DNA of 16,022 nt from Alphaproteobacteria bacterium UBA2964 (GCA_002348425.1 DEBE01000048.1:1-16022), one strand, 5' to 3'. Shown: positions 7,110 through 15,244, numbered from the stretch's first letter. The notes: generated from the letters alone by a model not told the origin. A program made the numbers and translations.

Positions 7110-7841
7110 ATGAAAAGGCCAATTATAGGAATAACACTCGACTCAGAAACTTCCGGTGGTTATTCAAAATTTCCATGGTACGCCGTCAGAAAAAACTATT
7201 GTGATACCATTTTTCAGGCAGGAGGTCTTCCACTACCCTTAACCCATGAACTAGAAACAATCAAAAATTATCTGAAAATAATTGATGGAATTGTAATTAC
7301 CGGTGGTGCCTTTGATTTAGATCCAGAATTATTTGGTACTAAGGAAAGACACCAGACTATCATTACAAAAGAACAGCGTACAGAATTTGAAATTGCAATT
7401 ACCCGCGGCGCAATTAAAAAAGATATGCCAATATTAGGAATTTGTGGCGGAGAACAACTCTTAAACGTTGTATTGGGGGGAACTCTAATTCAACATATTC
7501 CGGATGAAATCGTCAGTCCCTTAACTCATGAACAAACTAATCCACGAGACGAGGCTGGTCATACTATCAATATTCAGAATAATACCATGTTACATCGTAT
7601 CGTTGGAAAGCCTTCAATGTCGGTGAATAGTGCACACCATCAATCCATTAAAACTATTTCTGGTAATGTTATAGTAAACGCAATTGCACCTGATGGAGTA
7701 ATAGAAGGAATTGAAGTTCCTGGGAAAAGATTCTGCCTTGGAGTTCAATGGCATCCTGAATTTTTAATTGACTCTGGTGATAAAAAATTATTCGCCGCCT
7801 TTTTAACTGCATCCTCCGACTATGCCCAAAAAAATCAATAA
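7110..7841 (+). CDS. Class I glutamine amidotransferase-like hydrolase (PuuD / gamma-glutamyl-GABA hydrolase family, peptidase C26)
   Basis: This 243-residue cytoplasmic hydrolase belongs to the group that includes PuuD, which releases GABA from gamma-glutamyl-GABA in putrescine breakdown. The nucleophile is C112 in GICGGEQ (110-116). The His/Glu pair is H215 and E217 in QWHPEF, giving the usual Cys-His-Glu triad. The N-terminal RPIIGITLDSE and the VITGGAFDLDP strand (62-72) are family features. It stands alone without other Puu genes, so the gamma-glutamyl substrate is open. Glutamine amidotransferase domains of biosynthetic enzymes are unlikely because there is no synthase domain. Its last 20 bases overlap the start of rluB in another frame, which suggests translational coupling. 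It lies 35 bases beyond the terminator, so it has its own start site, which I could not identify. Confidence 0.85.
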   Translation: MKRPIIGITLDSETSGGYSKFPWYAVRKNYCDTIFQAGGLPLPLTHELETIKNYLKIIDGIVITGGAFDLDPELFGTKERHQTIITKEQRTEFEIAITRGAIKKDMPILGICGGEQLLNVVLGGTLIQHIPDEIVSPLTHEQTNPRDEAGHTINIQNNTMLHRIVGKPSMSVNSAHHQSIKTISGNVIVNAIAPDGVIEGIEVPGKRFCLGVQWHPEFLIDSGDKKLFAAFLTASSDYAQKNQ

Positions 7842-8574
7842 AGAAGAGCGTATTTCTAAACGTCTATCTCGCGTTGGTATTTGCTCCCGCCGCGAAGCAG
7901 AAAGATGGATAGCAAAAGGCCGCATCACAGTCGACGGCGTACAAATTTCGACCCCCGCGACATTGGTATCGGAAGGATCGCTGATCATTGTTGACGGCAA
8001 AAAGATTCCGGAACCAGAACCGACCCGTTTGTGGCGCTATCATAAACCGGCTGGTATTTTGTCGACAAATAAAGACCCTACAGAACGACCAACAGTTTTT
8101 GATAACCTTCCCAAAAAATTACCACGAGTTATGCTTGTGGGTCGGCTAGATTTAAACTCCGAGGGCTTGTTATTGCTCACTAATGATGGAACGCTTGCGC
8201 GCCAAATTGAGCTTCCTTCAACAGGCTGGGTAAGACAATATCGTATTCGGGTATACGGGCCTCTTGATGAAAATCGTCTAAATTCATTAGAAAGAGGGAT
8301 TACCGTAAATGACATTACATACGGCCCAATTAAGGCAAAACTCGACAAACAACGTGGAGACAATTCATGGGTAACAATATCACTTCAGGAAGGCAAAAAC
8401 CGAGAAATACGTAAAGTAATGGATCATCTTGGCTTAAAGGTGAATAGGCTTATCAGAATATCTTTTGGTCCTTTCAAACTTGGTGAATTAAACCGTAACA
8501 AGGTTCAGGAAATTAGCCAACGGTCAATTCTAAAGCACACAAAACTCACTCCAAAAAATGGGAATGCACATTAA
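7822..8574 (+). CDS. rluB: 23S rRNA pseudouridine synthase, RsuA/RluB/E/F family
   Basis: This 250-residue RNA-modifying enzyme converts a uridine of ribosomal RNA, probably in helix 80-89 of 23S rRNA for RluB types, to pseudouridine. The N-terminal S4 RNA-binding domain covers about residues 11-58 (RLSRVGICSRREAERWI, then GRITVDG). The catalytic Asp is D110 in GRLDLNSEGLLLLTNDG, the RsuA-family signature. The late motif QEGKNREIRKVMDHLG (189-204) is also diagnostic. No Shine-Dalgarno precedes the ATG, which lies inside the end of the amidotransferase-like gene, so translation is probably coupled. It is followed by rsmD after 66 bases, forming an rRNA maturation pair. The RluB assignment, rather than RluE, RluF or RsuA, rests on length and the alphaproteobacterial context and is less certain than the family. 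Confidence 0.88.
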   Translation: MPKKINKEERISKRLSRVGICSRREAERWIAKGRITVDGVQISTPATLVSEGSLIIVDGKKIPEPEPTRLWRYHKPAGILSTNKDPTERPTVFDNLPKKLPRVMLVGRLDLNSEGLLLLTNDGTLARQIELPSTGWVRQYRIRVYGPLDENRLNSLERGITVNDITYGPIKAKLDKQRGDNSWVTISLQEGKNREIRKVMDHLGLKVNRLIRISFGPFKLGELNRNKVQEISQRSILKHTKLTPKNGNAH

Positions 8575-8640
8575 AAATTCATCAAAAGAAGTTATCAAGC
8601 CACAAAATAAAGTTCACAAAATTTTATAGAGAAATAGTTG

Positions 8641-9207
8641 ATGCGCATTATAGGTGGTAAGTATAGAGGACAGAGATTATTTGTACCCCCAGGTGTAAAT
8701 ATAAGACCAACTAGAGAACGAGTACGTGAAGCCATATTTAATATTTTGACCCAAGGAGGCGAAAAATTTGGCAATCGTAACTGCGTTGAGAGAGCAAAGG
8801 TTCTAGATGGATTTTCTGGCACAGGCGCTATGGGACTTGAAGCTATCTCAAGAGGCGCTGCAAGAGTGACGGCAGTAGATAACAACAAAGTCGCTTTGAT
8901 GTGCTGTCGTAAAAATATTGAGTATCTTGAAGAGAAAAAAAATATCGATACAATATTGGCTGATTGCCTAAATCCCGGTCTAACCAACCAATCCCATTCG
9001 CTTATATTTTTAGATCCACCGTACGGATTAAATTTACTTCAACCTGCTATTGAAGCATTTACCAATAACGGTTGGATTGGGACTAATGCTATAATTGTGC
9101 TTGAAATGAGTAACACTGAAAAAAATCCAGAACTAAATAATTTTACAATTTTAGACCAGCGCAAATATGGGAAAACTAAAATTCTATTCCTCGAGAATCA
9201 TTATTAG
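8641..9207 (+). CDS. rsmD: 16S rRNA (guanine966-N2)-methyltransferase RsmD
   Basis: This 188-residue S-adenosylmethionine-dependent enzyme methylates G966 of 16S rRNA in the 30S subunit. It begins MRIIGGKYRGQRL, the classic RsmD start, so I place the start at the ATG at 8641 and not at the TTG three bases earlier. RPTRERVREAIFNIL (22-36) is the RNA-facing conserved block. LDGFSGTGAMGLEAISRGA (55-73) is the SAM-binding motif I. LDPPYG (124-129) is the catalytic DPPY motif of N-methylases. Length is normal. It lies 66 bases after rluB on the same strand and is convergent with the isochorismatase-like gene, 22 bases apart. Confidence 0.93.
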   Translation: MRIIGGKYRGQRLFVPPGVNIRPTRERVREAIFNILTQGGEKFGNRNCVERAKVLDGFSGTGAMGLEAISRGAARVTAVDNNKVALMCCRKNIEYLEEKKNIDTILADCLNPGLTNQSHSLIFLDPPYGLNLLQPAIEAFTNNGWIGTNAIIVLEMSNTEKNPELNNFTILDQRKYGKTKILFLENHY

Positions 9208-9229
9208 ACACCTTACTCAAAACTATAAA

Positions 9230-9934
9230 TTAGATTAGTTCAAAGCCCAACATCTCAATTATTTCATCACTTTTAAAAACGTCAGCAAAATGACCAAACA
9301 TCGCGCTTAATGATGCATTGTGGGCCTCGTCTGAACGAGTAGCAGTTGCATCAGATACCACCAATGTCTTAAAATTCAGCATATGCGCATCGCGTGTTGT
9401 CGACTCAACGCATACATCAGTCGTAATTCCAGTGATAATTAATGTATCCTTGCCAGCAGCAGAGAGACGTTCTTCAAGGTTTGATGAACCCTGTATAAAA
9501 GCACTAAATCGATTTTTATCAATAATTACGTCTTCTGGCTGGACGTCCATTCCATGCCAAATATTTGCTAATGGATTTCCATTTGTTAGCCCTCGAAGCA
9601 TACCTCCAGCATCCTTCGGATTAAGGTACTGCATAAAGGCCGACCAATTTTTCGGTGCGTCATCACCATATATCGCACGGAGCCAATAAACATGCCCACC
9701 CGTCGCCCTAATTGCTTTACAAAGTTTGTTAATTACTGGGGCCACCCCTGCACAGTAGGGGGAGTAAGAATCCATACCCTCCTGAAGCCAAATATTTTGC
9801 ATATCGATAACAATAAGGGCGGTTTTATTTGGGATAATATTGTCATAGGCATGCAACTTTCCCCCTCGTCTTCGCAGAATATTTTCAATGGTGGACTGAG
9901 ATAGTTGAATTTTATGACACTTTTGACTGGGCAT
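9230..9934 (-). CDS. Isochorismatase-like cysteine hydrolase
   Basis: I take the ATG at 9934 (234 residues), 37 bases after the mutL stop. GGTGAG stands just upstream. A longer frame from TTG at 9997 would overlap mutL and adds no family sequence. The catalytic triad of the isochorismatase-like fold is complete: D44 in VIDMQN, K140 in IDKNRFSAF and C175 in TDVCVESTTRDA. Relatives hydrolyse amides such as ureidoacrylate (RutB), maleamate (NicF), nicotinamide or N-carbamoylsarcosine. CVESTTRDA is closest in my memory to RutB and related amidohydrolases. The C-terminal VSDATATRSDEAHNASL (193-209) fits this group. It is probably the last gene of a pgi-mutL transcript. The substrate is not clear, and no other Rut genes are nearby. 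Confidence 0.85.
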   Translation of the reverse strand: MPSQKCHKIQLSQSTIENILRRRGGKLHAYDNIIPNKTALIVIDMQNIWLQEGMDSYSPYCAGVAPVINKLCKAIRATGGHVYWLRAIYGDDAPKNWSAFMQYLNPKDAGGMLRGLTNGNPLANIWHGMDVQPEDVIIDKNRFSAFIQGSSNLEERLSAAGKDTLIITGITTDVCVESTTRDAHMLNFKTLVVSDATATRSDEAHNASLSAMFGHFADVFKSDEIIEMLGFELI

Positions 9935-9971
9935 TATCTCACCAATGCTTTTACGATGTAACCACAGAATA

Positions 9972-11774
9972 TTACCGACGGCCGAAGAGTCGTTCAATAT
10001 CAGCGAGGTTTAATTCAACATATGTCGGTCGGCCATGATTACATTGGCCAGAATGAGGAGTATCTTCCATTTGTCGAAGGATCGCATCCATTTCAGCTTG
10101 GTTTAACCTACGACCAGAACGCACACTTCCATGACAAGCCATTGTGCTGCAGACATTCTCTAAACGCTCTTTCAATGTGAAACCTTCACCAACTTCAACT
10201 AAATCATCAGCTAGGTCCTTAACCAATTCAGAAATATTAGTATTTCCCAGAAGTGCTGGTACTTCACGAACCACCACTGCTCCATGACCAAACGCCTCCA
10301 AGATCAAACCGAGTTCGGAAAATTCTCCAGACCGCTGAACTAAATTCAGACATTGTGTTTCATCTAGTTCTACAACTTCAGGTATCAAAAGAACCTGTCG
10401 TGCGACTGCACCTGTCTTTAGCGATTGTTTCATTTTTTCATAAACTAATCGTTCGTGGGCTGCATGTTGATCTACAATCACTATCCCATCATTAGTCTGC
10501 GCTACAATATAGGTTTCGTGAAGCTGCGCACGCGCCACCCCCAAAGGAAAAGAGTTGGATTTTATCTCGCCTTCGTTACAAGGTGATACATCTGATTGCA
10601 TTTCCGCCGGCGGCGCAGATAATTGATCAGTGTCGAGCCTTGGAGCATAATAATCCGCAATAGGATTGGCTGAACCTTTATATGATGAATTTAGTTTAGA
10701 AAGGTGCTGAATACCCCCATTGCCGGCCCTGAATGCGCCTAATGTTTGTGTCGACACGGTTGTTGACGCACGGTGCCCCGCATCGGCTAACGCATGTTTA
10801 AGTGCCCCTATAATCAAACCTCTGACCACACCAGCGTCTCTAAAGCGGACTTCCGTTTTCATTGGATGCACATTTACATCTACAAATAACGCAGAAGTTT
10901 CCAAATAAAGAGCAACCATGGGATAACGATTACGCGCCAGTAAATCTTGATATGCTGCCCGAACAGCACCAGTTAATAATGCATCTCGAACAGGCCTTCC
11001 ATTTACGAACAAAAATTGAGACCTCGCATAAGCCTGATTCAAAGTTGGAAGACCCGCATAACCGCTTAAAAGGACCCCTCCTCGCTCGGATTCAATTTGT
11101 AACGCGTTATCTGCAAAATCGCGACCCATTACCTGAGAAAGGCGTGATAATCTGGTATCGATTAGATCACCTTGATCAACTTTAAATCCCAGTCTTTTTC
11201 CTTTTTCATCTGATAAGGAAAATTTAACTAACGGATTGGCCATCGCCAATCGACGAACTATATCCAGTATATGATTTGTTTCTGTACGATCCGTTTTGAG
11301 AAATTTTAATCTAGCGGGTGTTGCAAAAAATAAATCGGTAATTTCGACCCGCGTTCCAGCCACAACCGAACTTGGAAATATCGGTTCAGTTTTGCCTCCT
11401 ATAACGACAATAGACCAAGCTTCCTCAGCACCATGGGCTCGGCTATCAATTTTTAGATGAGAAACGGAAGCAATTGATGGCAACGCCTCCCCCCGAAAAC
11501 CAAGTGAAGAAATTTGGAGTAAATTATCGTCTAAGAGTTTGGAGGTAGCATGGCGTTCAATGGCGACCGAAAGATCATCTCGTTCTATCCCGATACCGTC
11601 GTCAGTAACAACTATAGAACTTCTGCCGCCTCCTTTAATAGCTATTTCAATATTTTCTGCTTTAGCATCTATAGCATTTTCCACTAGCTCTTTAACCACA
11701 GAAGCTGGGCGCTCAACAACTTCACCGGCAGCGATCCGATTTATGGTCCTGTCCGGCAAGCGACGAATCTTCAT
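9972..11774 (-). CDS. mutL: DNA mismatch repair protein MutL with endonuclease motif
   Basis: This 600-residue mismatch-repair ATPase couples MutS recognition to strand removal. The N-terminal GHKL ATPase shows ELVENAIDA (29-37), DDGIGI (58-63) and SLGFRGEALPSIASVS (90-105). The transducer domain covers roughly 210-330 and includes FLFVNGRPVRD. A low-complexity linker (about 335-410) precedes the dimerisation domain. That domain contains DQHAAHERLVYE (435-446), a perfect DQHA(X)2E(X)4E metal-binding endonuclease motif. It also contains ACHGS (546-550) and the terminal QCNHGRP (577-583). Thus it is of the nicking type found in bacteria lacking MutH. The ATG follows the pgi stop after one base, with AGGA as ribosome site, so the two are translationally linked. 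Confidence 0.96.
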   Translation of the reverse strand: MKIRRLPDRTINRIAAGEVVERPASVVKELVENAIDAKAENIEIAIKGGGRSSIVVTDDGIGIERDDLSVAIERHATSKLLDDNLLQISSLGFRGEALPSIASVSHLKIDSRAHGAEEAWSIVVIGGKTEPIFPSSVVAGTRVEITDLFFATPARLKFLKTDRTETNHILDIVRRLAMANPLVKFSLSDEKGKRLGFKVDQGDLIDTRLSRLSQVMGRDFADNALQIESERGGVLLSGYAGLPTLNQAYARSQFLFVNGRPVRDALLTGAVRAAYQDLLARNRYPMVALYLETSALFVDVNVHPMKTEVRFRDAGVVRGLIIGALKHALADAGHRASTTVSTQTLGAFRAGNGGIQHLSKLNSSYKGSANPIADYYAPRLDTDQLSAPPAEMQSDVSPCNEGEIKSNSFPLGVARAQLHETYIVAQTNDGIVIVDQHAAHERLVYEKMKQSLKTGAVARQVLLIPEVVELDETQCLNLVQRSGEFSELGLILEAFGHGAVVVREVPALLGNTNISELVKDLADDLVEVGEGFTLKERLENVCSTMACHGSVRSGRRLNQAEMDAILRQMEDTPHSGQCNHGRPTYVELNLADIERLFGRR

Positions 11775-11775
11775 C

Positions 11776-13086
11776 TCATTTTTCCTGATCTGCTAAATAT
11801 TGCCACGCTAACTTTTTACCTTCTTCAACAGCTGGCTGACTAAAGGGGTCCACAGAAAAAAGATGGGCAGTAATAATGGTTTCAAGCATAAAATGCATCA
11901 TCAATGCACCCATTGAGGTCTCATCAAGTTTATCTAGCGTAATAATACGCGTGGGTCTTTTATTTTGTATAAGAACTTGAGTAGTACCATTTTGTTGAGC
12001 TTCCATTAAATCACCGACCGACTTACCTGACAAAAAAGCTAACTCTTCTTCATTCGCCAAAGCAGGTTCAACACACGGCCCTTCTCCGGCACATTTAAGC
12101 ATTATAATCGTAAACATCTTATCTACTGGGCCATCGAGGTAGAGTTGTAGCTGGCTATGCTGATCTACCGTACCCAGAGCATTAATCGGAGTGGTACCTT
12201 TACCTTCTTTGCCCAAACTTTCGGCCCATAATTGCCTATACCAGAGACTTAAGGCTACCAACCTATCCGAATAAGGCATTATCACCGTAGACCTAATATT
12301 TTGAGCAGCCAATCCCGCAGAGATAGCCGCGCCAATTGCAGATTCAATATTCCTTGGTTCCTCTCCTTTTAGAACCGGATCAAGCACTGCAGCTGCGCCT
12401 GCGCGGATCTTTTCAACTTCAAGACCAAGGATCATAGCGGGCAGCAACCCAACCAATGAAAGGGCGGAATAACGGCCCCCAATATCTGGGTCATGATCAA
12501 GAACCAAAATATGGTTTTTGACTGCAAGACGGCGCAAAATATTTTCACCCGGTTCGCAGATAGCAACAAAATGTTCTGTCAGAGAATTTTTATCGACTAC
12601 ATCACTGACGGCCTTAAGACACACTAGAAATTTAGCTAATGTTTCAGCTGTTGTTCCAGATTTTGAAATTACGAGGAATAGGGTGTGTTCAAGTGGTAAG
12701 GCCTGCATCATTCCCGAAATACTCTCTGGATCAATATTATCCCAGAAATGCATCATAGGAATTTCAGGCCTCGGTGCTAAATTTGTTTTTGCTAATTTGC
12801 AAATTGCCTTAGCACCTAGAGACGAACCTCCTATACCTAGAACTACAATATGTGCAAATTTTTCTCGATATTGATTTGCCAAGAGATATAAATGCTGCAG
12901 ATCATCAACGCGTTCGGGCAAGTGAAGTATCGGTAAACTTTTATCAGCATAATGGCTCCTCAGTTTTTCGAGCGCGGGCCTCGTATTCTCTAGTAAATTT
13001 TCAAAGACATCTTGGGTTAGTCCATTATTACCGATAGCATCGGAAAAACAATTATAAGTCTGGTGATCATAAGACATTGATGTCAT
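11776..13086 (-). CDS. pgi: Glucose-6-phosphate isomerase (short type)
   Basis: This enzyme interconverts glucose-6-phosphate and fructose-6-phosphate in the cytoplasm for glycolysis and gluconeogenesis. I choose the ATG at 13086 (436 residues, MTSMSYDHQTYN) because AAAGG lies eight bases upstream. An ATG two codons earlier is possible, while a TTG at 13143 has no support. Motifs, numbered from this start, are VLGIGGSSLG (82-91), SKSGTTAET (142-150) in the sugar-phosphate SIS site, GGRYSALSLVG (203-213), catalytic Glu in WAESLGKEG (about 289) and DQHSQLQ (308-314). The length matches the roughly 440-residue Bacillus-like/alphaproteobacterial type, not the 550-residue enterobacterial one. It is the first gene of the pgi-mutL-hydrolase transcript and diverges from the TauE-like gene. 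Confidence 0.93.
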   Translation of the reverse strand: MTSMSYDHQTYNCFSDAIGNNGLTQDVFENLLENTRPALEKLRSHYADKSLPILHLPERVDDLQHLYLLANQYREKFAHIVVLGIGGSSLGAKAICKLAKTNLAPRPEIPMMHFWDNIDPESISGMMQALPLEHTLFLVISKSGTTAETLAKFLVCLKAVSDVVDKNSLTEHFVAICEPGENILRRLAVKNHILVLDHDPDIGGRYSALSLVGLLPAMILGLEVEKIRAGAAAVLDPVLKGEEPRNIESAIGAAISAGLAAQNIRSTVIMPYSDRLVALSLWYRQLWAESLGKEGKGTTPINALGTVDQHSQLQLYLDGPVDKMFTIIMLKCAGEGPCVEPALANEEELAFLSGKSVGDLMEAQQNGTTQVLIQNKRPTRIITLDKLDETSMGALMMHFMLETIITAHLFSVDPFSQPAVEEGKKLAWQYLADQEK

Positions 13087-13201
13087 GGACATAACCTTTG
13101 TATACACTGTAAACCACGCTTGCGAATCATGAAAAGATACCAAATTAAATAATTAGTGGATAAAATTTGAGTATTAAAAAATATCCTAAAAATCATCGAC
13201 A

Positions 13202-13213
13202 TACTACGTAGTA
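13202..13213. promoter_or_regulatory. Perfect 12-base palindrome TACTACGTAGTA between pgi and the TauE-like gene
   Basis: TACTAC and GTAGTA are exact reverse complements with no spacer. The site lies in the 168-base divergent region, 41 bases before the TauE-like start and 116 bases before the pgi start. It is a candidate operator; no matching regulator gene is in the window. Confidence 0.35.
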
Positions 13214-13254
13214 CAATTTATCAACATTTTTTAGAATTAACTTAAGATATTAAT

Positions 13255-13995
13255 GTGGAAACCTATGTAATTATTACAATTGGTATTGCCTTCTTTGTTG
13301 GCGGCGTAGTTAAAGGAGTCGTAGGGATGGGACTGCCTTTAACAGCTATAGCATTAATGACTATAGTTATTGAACTCGAATTAGCCATCCCCTTATTAGT
13401 AATCCCGATCATAGCAACCAATTTATTGCAAGCAATTCAGGGCGGAAATTTTCTTTCATTGATAAAGAAATTTTGGGGAATGTTGTTGGCAGCTGTAATA
13501 GGAATTTTCATCGGCGCCTATGCGTTATACCGGCTAGATCCAACATATTTACTTATAGGTCTCGGTATAATTGTCTGCATTTATTCTCTTAACAACCTTT
13601 TTACTATTCGATTAAGTATCAGTGAAAAATCTATACCATTCGTCGCCCCATTTGTCGGACTGTTGTCTGGTTTTTTGGCTGGAACCACGGGTGCCGTGGG
13701 CATACCTGTGGCAATTTATTATCAAATGTTGAAAATGAAAAAGGATATTTTTGTTCAAGCAGTTGGTATTCAATTTTTATTTACGGGAATGATCTTAACA
13801 TTCGCACTGTTTCGGGAAGGCGGTCTGCAAGAAAATATTTTAATTGCATCATTTTTAGCCCTTATTCCAACGGCAATAGGTATGTGGTTTGGGTGGATAA
13901 TTCGAAACAAGGTCTCAGAAGATAAGTTTCGTATCTGGTTGTATATTATATTACTATTCATTGGTCTAAACTTGATCCGGAAAGGTATTTTTTAA
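13255..13995 (+). CDS. TauE/SafE (TSUP) family membrane permease
   Basis: This 246-residue inner-membrane protein has about eight hydrophobic segments and the internal repeat typical of the TSUP family: GGVVKGVVGMGLPL (16-29) and, in the second half, GLLSGFLAGTTGAVGIPVA (135-153). Family members export or import sulfite, sulfoacetate, taurine-derived products or other organic anions. Start is GTG at 13255. An overlapping ATG two bases earlier is in another frame, and the ribosome site is weak. It is followed by a Rieske oxygenase after 53 bases on the same strand, so the two may form an operon that takes up and oxidises one compound, for example an organosulfonate. That pairing is inference only. 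Confidence 0.85.
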   Translation: METYVIITIGIAFFVGGVVKGVVGMGLPLTAIALMTIVIELELAIPLLVIPIIATNLLQAIQGGNFLSLIKKFWGMLLAAVIGIFIGAYALYRLDPTYLLIGLGIIVCIYSLNNLFTIRLSISEKSIPFVAPFVGLLSGFLAGTTGAVGIPVAIYYQMLKMKKDIFVQAVGIQFLFTGMILTFALFREGGLQENILIASFLALIPTAIGMWFGWIIRNKVSEDKFRIWLYIILLFIGLNLIRKGIF

Positions 13996-14048
13996 ATTTG
14001 CTGCTATGATGAAATAATAGTCTAAAAATCAAAATTATTTACTGATCG

Positions 14049-15206
14049 ATGAATACAACAATTCCCAAAGCTAATGTTTATGAGAAGACAGGGTTGCCCG
14101 AAATGGGCCTCCGAAATTATTGGTACCCTGTTTTTGCTACGTGGCGTTTGAAGATACGCCGACCAAAAGCAATCAGAATACTCGGAGAAGAAATAGTTCT
14201 TTTCCGTAACAAAAATCAGGTTTTTGCATTAAATAACCAATGTGCTCACCGTGGAGCTAGATTATCAGAGGGCAGTTGTATTTATCCACACACGGATACC
14301 TTGACATGTCCATATCACGGTTGGACTTATTCTGGTGAAACAGGAAAATGCGTGGCAAAGTTGATGGAAGGGCCCAAAACCAAAATATCAGTGGAGGCAA
14401 GGGTAAAAACTTATCCAGTTCGTGAGCATTTGGGAATCATTTGGTTGTTTATTGGTGATATGCCCGCTGTCCCACTCGAGGAAGACCTACCCGAATGTTT
14501 ATCCAACACCCAGGAGTGGCACACAATTGCTACATGGAGAACATACAACTGTAATTGGCGGCCTTTAAATGACAACCTTTGTTATGATTTACATGCTCCT
14601 TTTGTACATCGCAACTCACCTGAACTAATATTTCAACCCATCTTTCCATTTGCCAGCAAAGTGACCACGACTAAACTTGAAGACGGAAAGGGTCTTGGTT
14701 ACACAGCACGTGGAGGAATCTCCGAAGAGAATTATCCTAATTTAGGAAAATTTCCTCCTCCTTCAGAAGCATTTTGGCGCAAACTAAACCCGATTGGACG
14801 AGGCAAAGAACTAAATCCGCAGACATCACAGGCAACAAAACTATATGGTATAAAATACCGACATATGTCACGACTTCCGACGGTAACACTAGTCGGTCGA
14901 CCGTCCGGCGATTATTTTATGTGCAGGTGGGTGACCCCTATTGATTCAAAAAGAACATTATTTTATTCCGTGAACGCCTACCGGCGGAAATCAAAAATTA
15001 CTACTATTCTTGATAAGCTCAGTTGGATGCTTTGGCACTCGTGGGTGCATGATTGGATTTTTTCAGATCAGGACAAAAAAATTGTAGAAGAAGTTCGTTC
15101 TGATAGAGAACAATTATCTCTGAGTGATGCAGGCGTAATCTCTTGGCGAAAGTTTATGGTCGAAAATGCAAGAAATCCAAACGACGGAAATAAACCAAAA
15201 TTATAG
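14049..15206 (+). CDS. Rieske non-haem iron oxygenase, alpha subunit
   Basis: This 385-residue aromatic-ring-hydroxylating-type oxygenase needs a separate reductase, absent from this window. The N-terminal Rieske [2Fe-2S] centre is C65-x-H67 and C87-x2-H90 (CAHRGARLSEG, then CPYHGW). The catalytic domain has NDNLCYDLHAPFVHR (174-188), with H182 and H187 as the mononuclear iron ligands. A late Asp in SDQDKKIVEE (D340 or D342) is the likely third ligand. The usual bridging Asp stands three residues before the first His (DxxH). Here that position is Y179 and the Asp is one residue later (DLH). Length matches single-component alpha subunits such as O-demethylases and ring hydroxylases. No ribosome site precedes the ATG. 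It lies 53 bases after the TauE-like gene and converges with an M16 peptidase gene. Confidence 0.9.
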   Translation: MNTTIPKANVYEKTGLPEMGLRNYWYPVFATWRLKIRRPKAIRILGEEIVLFRNKNQVFALNNQCAHRGARLSEGSCIYPHTDTLTCPYHGWTYSGETGKCVAKLMEGPKTKISVEARVKTYPVREHLGIIWLFIGDMPAVPLEEDLPECLSNTQEWHTIATWRTYNCNWRPLNDNLCYDLHAPFVHRNSPELIFQPIFPFASKVTTTKLEDGKGLGYTARGGISEENYPNLGKFPPPSEAFWRKLNPIGRGKELNPQTSQATKLYGIKYRHMSRLPTVTLVGRPSGDYFMCRWVTPIDSKRTLFYSVNAYRRKSKITTILDKLSWMLWHSWVHDWIFSDQDKKIVEEVRSDREQLSLSDAGVISWRKFMVENARNPNDGNKPKL

Positions 15207-15227
15207 ATTTTTTAGCCAAAAAATTTT
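15207..15227. terminator. Weak AT-only hairpin between convergent Rieske and M16 genes
   Basis: ATTTTTT (15207-15213) pairs with AAAAAAT (15218-15224) around AGCC, beginning one base after the Rieske stop and followed by more T. It contains no G-C pairs in the stem, so it may be only a weak, bidirectional end signal for the two convergent genes. Confidence 0.25.
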
Positions 15228-15244
15228 AAGTACGTTAGTCATTT

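Noticed and set aside
8595..8987. A 130-codon minus-strand open frame over rsmD
   Set aside because: It is antisense to a well-supported methyltransferase gene and has no recognisable motif.
9935..9997. Longer start (TTG at 9997) for the isochorismatase-like hydrolase, overlapping mutL
   Set aside because: The added residues are not family-like, TTG is a rare start, and the ATG at 9934 has GGTGAG just upstream.
13087..13143. Longer start (TTG at 13143) for pgi
   Set aside because: No ribosome site and no similarity in the added residues; the ATG at 13086 has AAAGG at good spacing.
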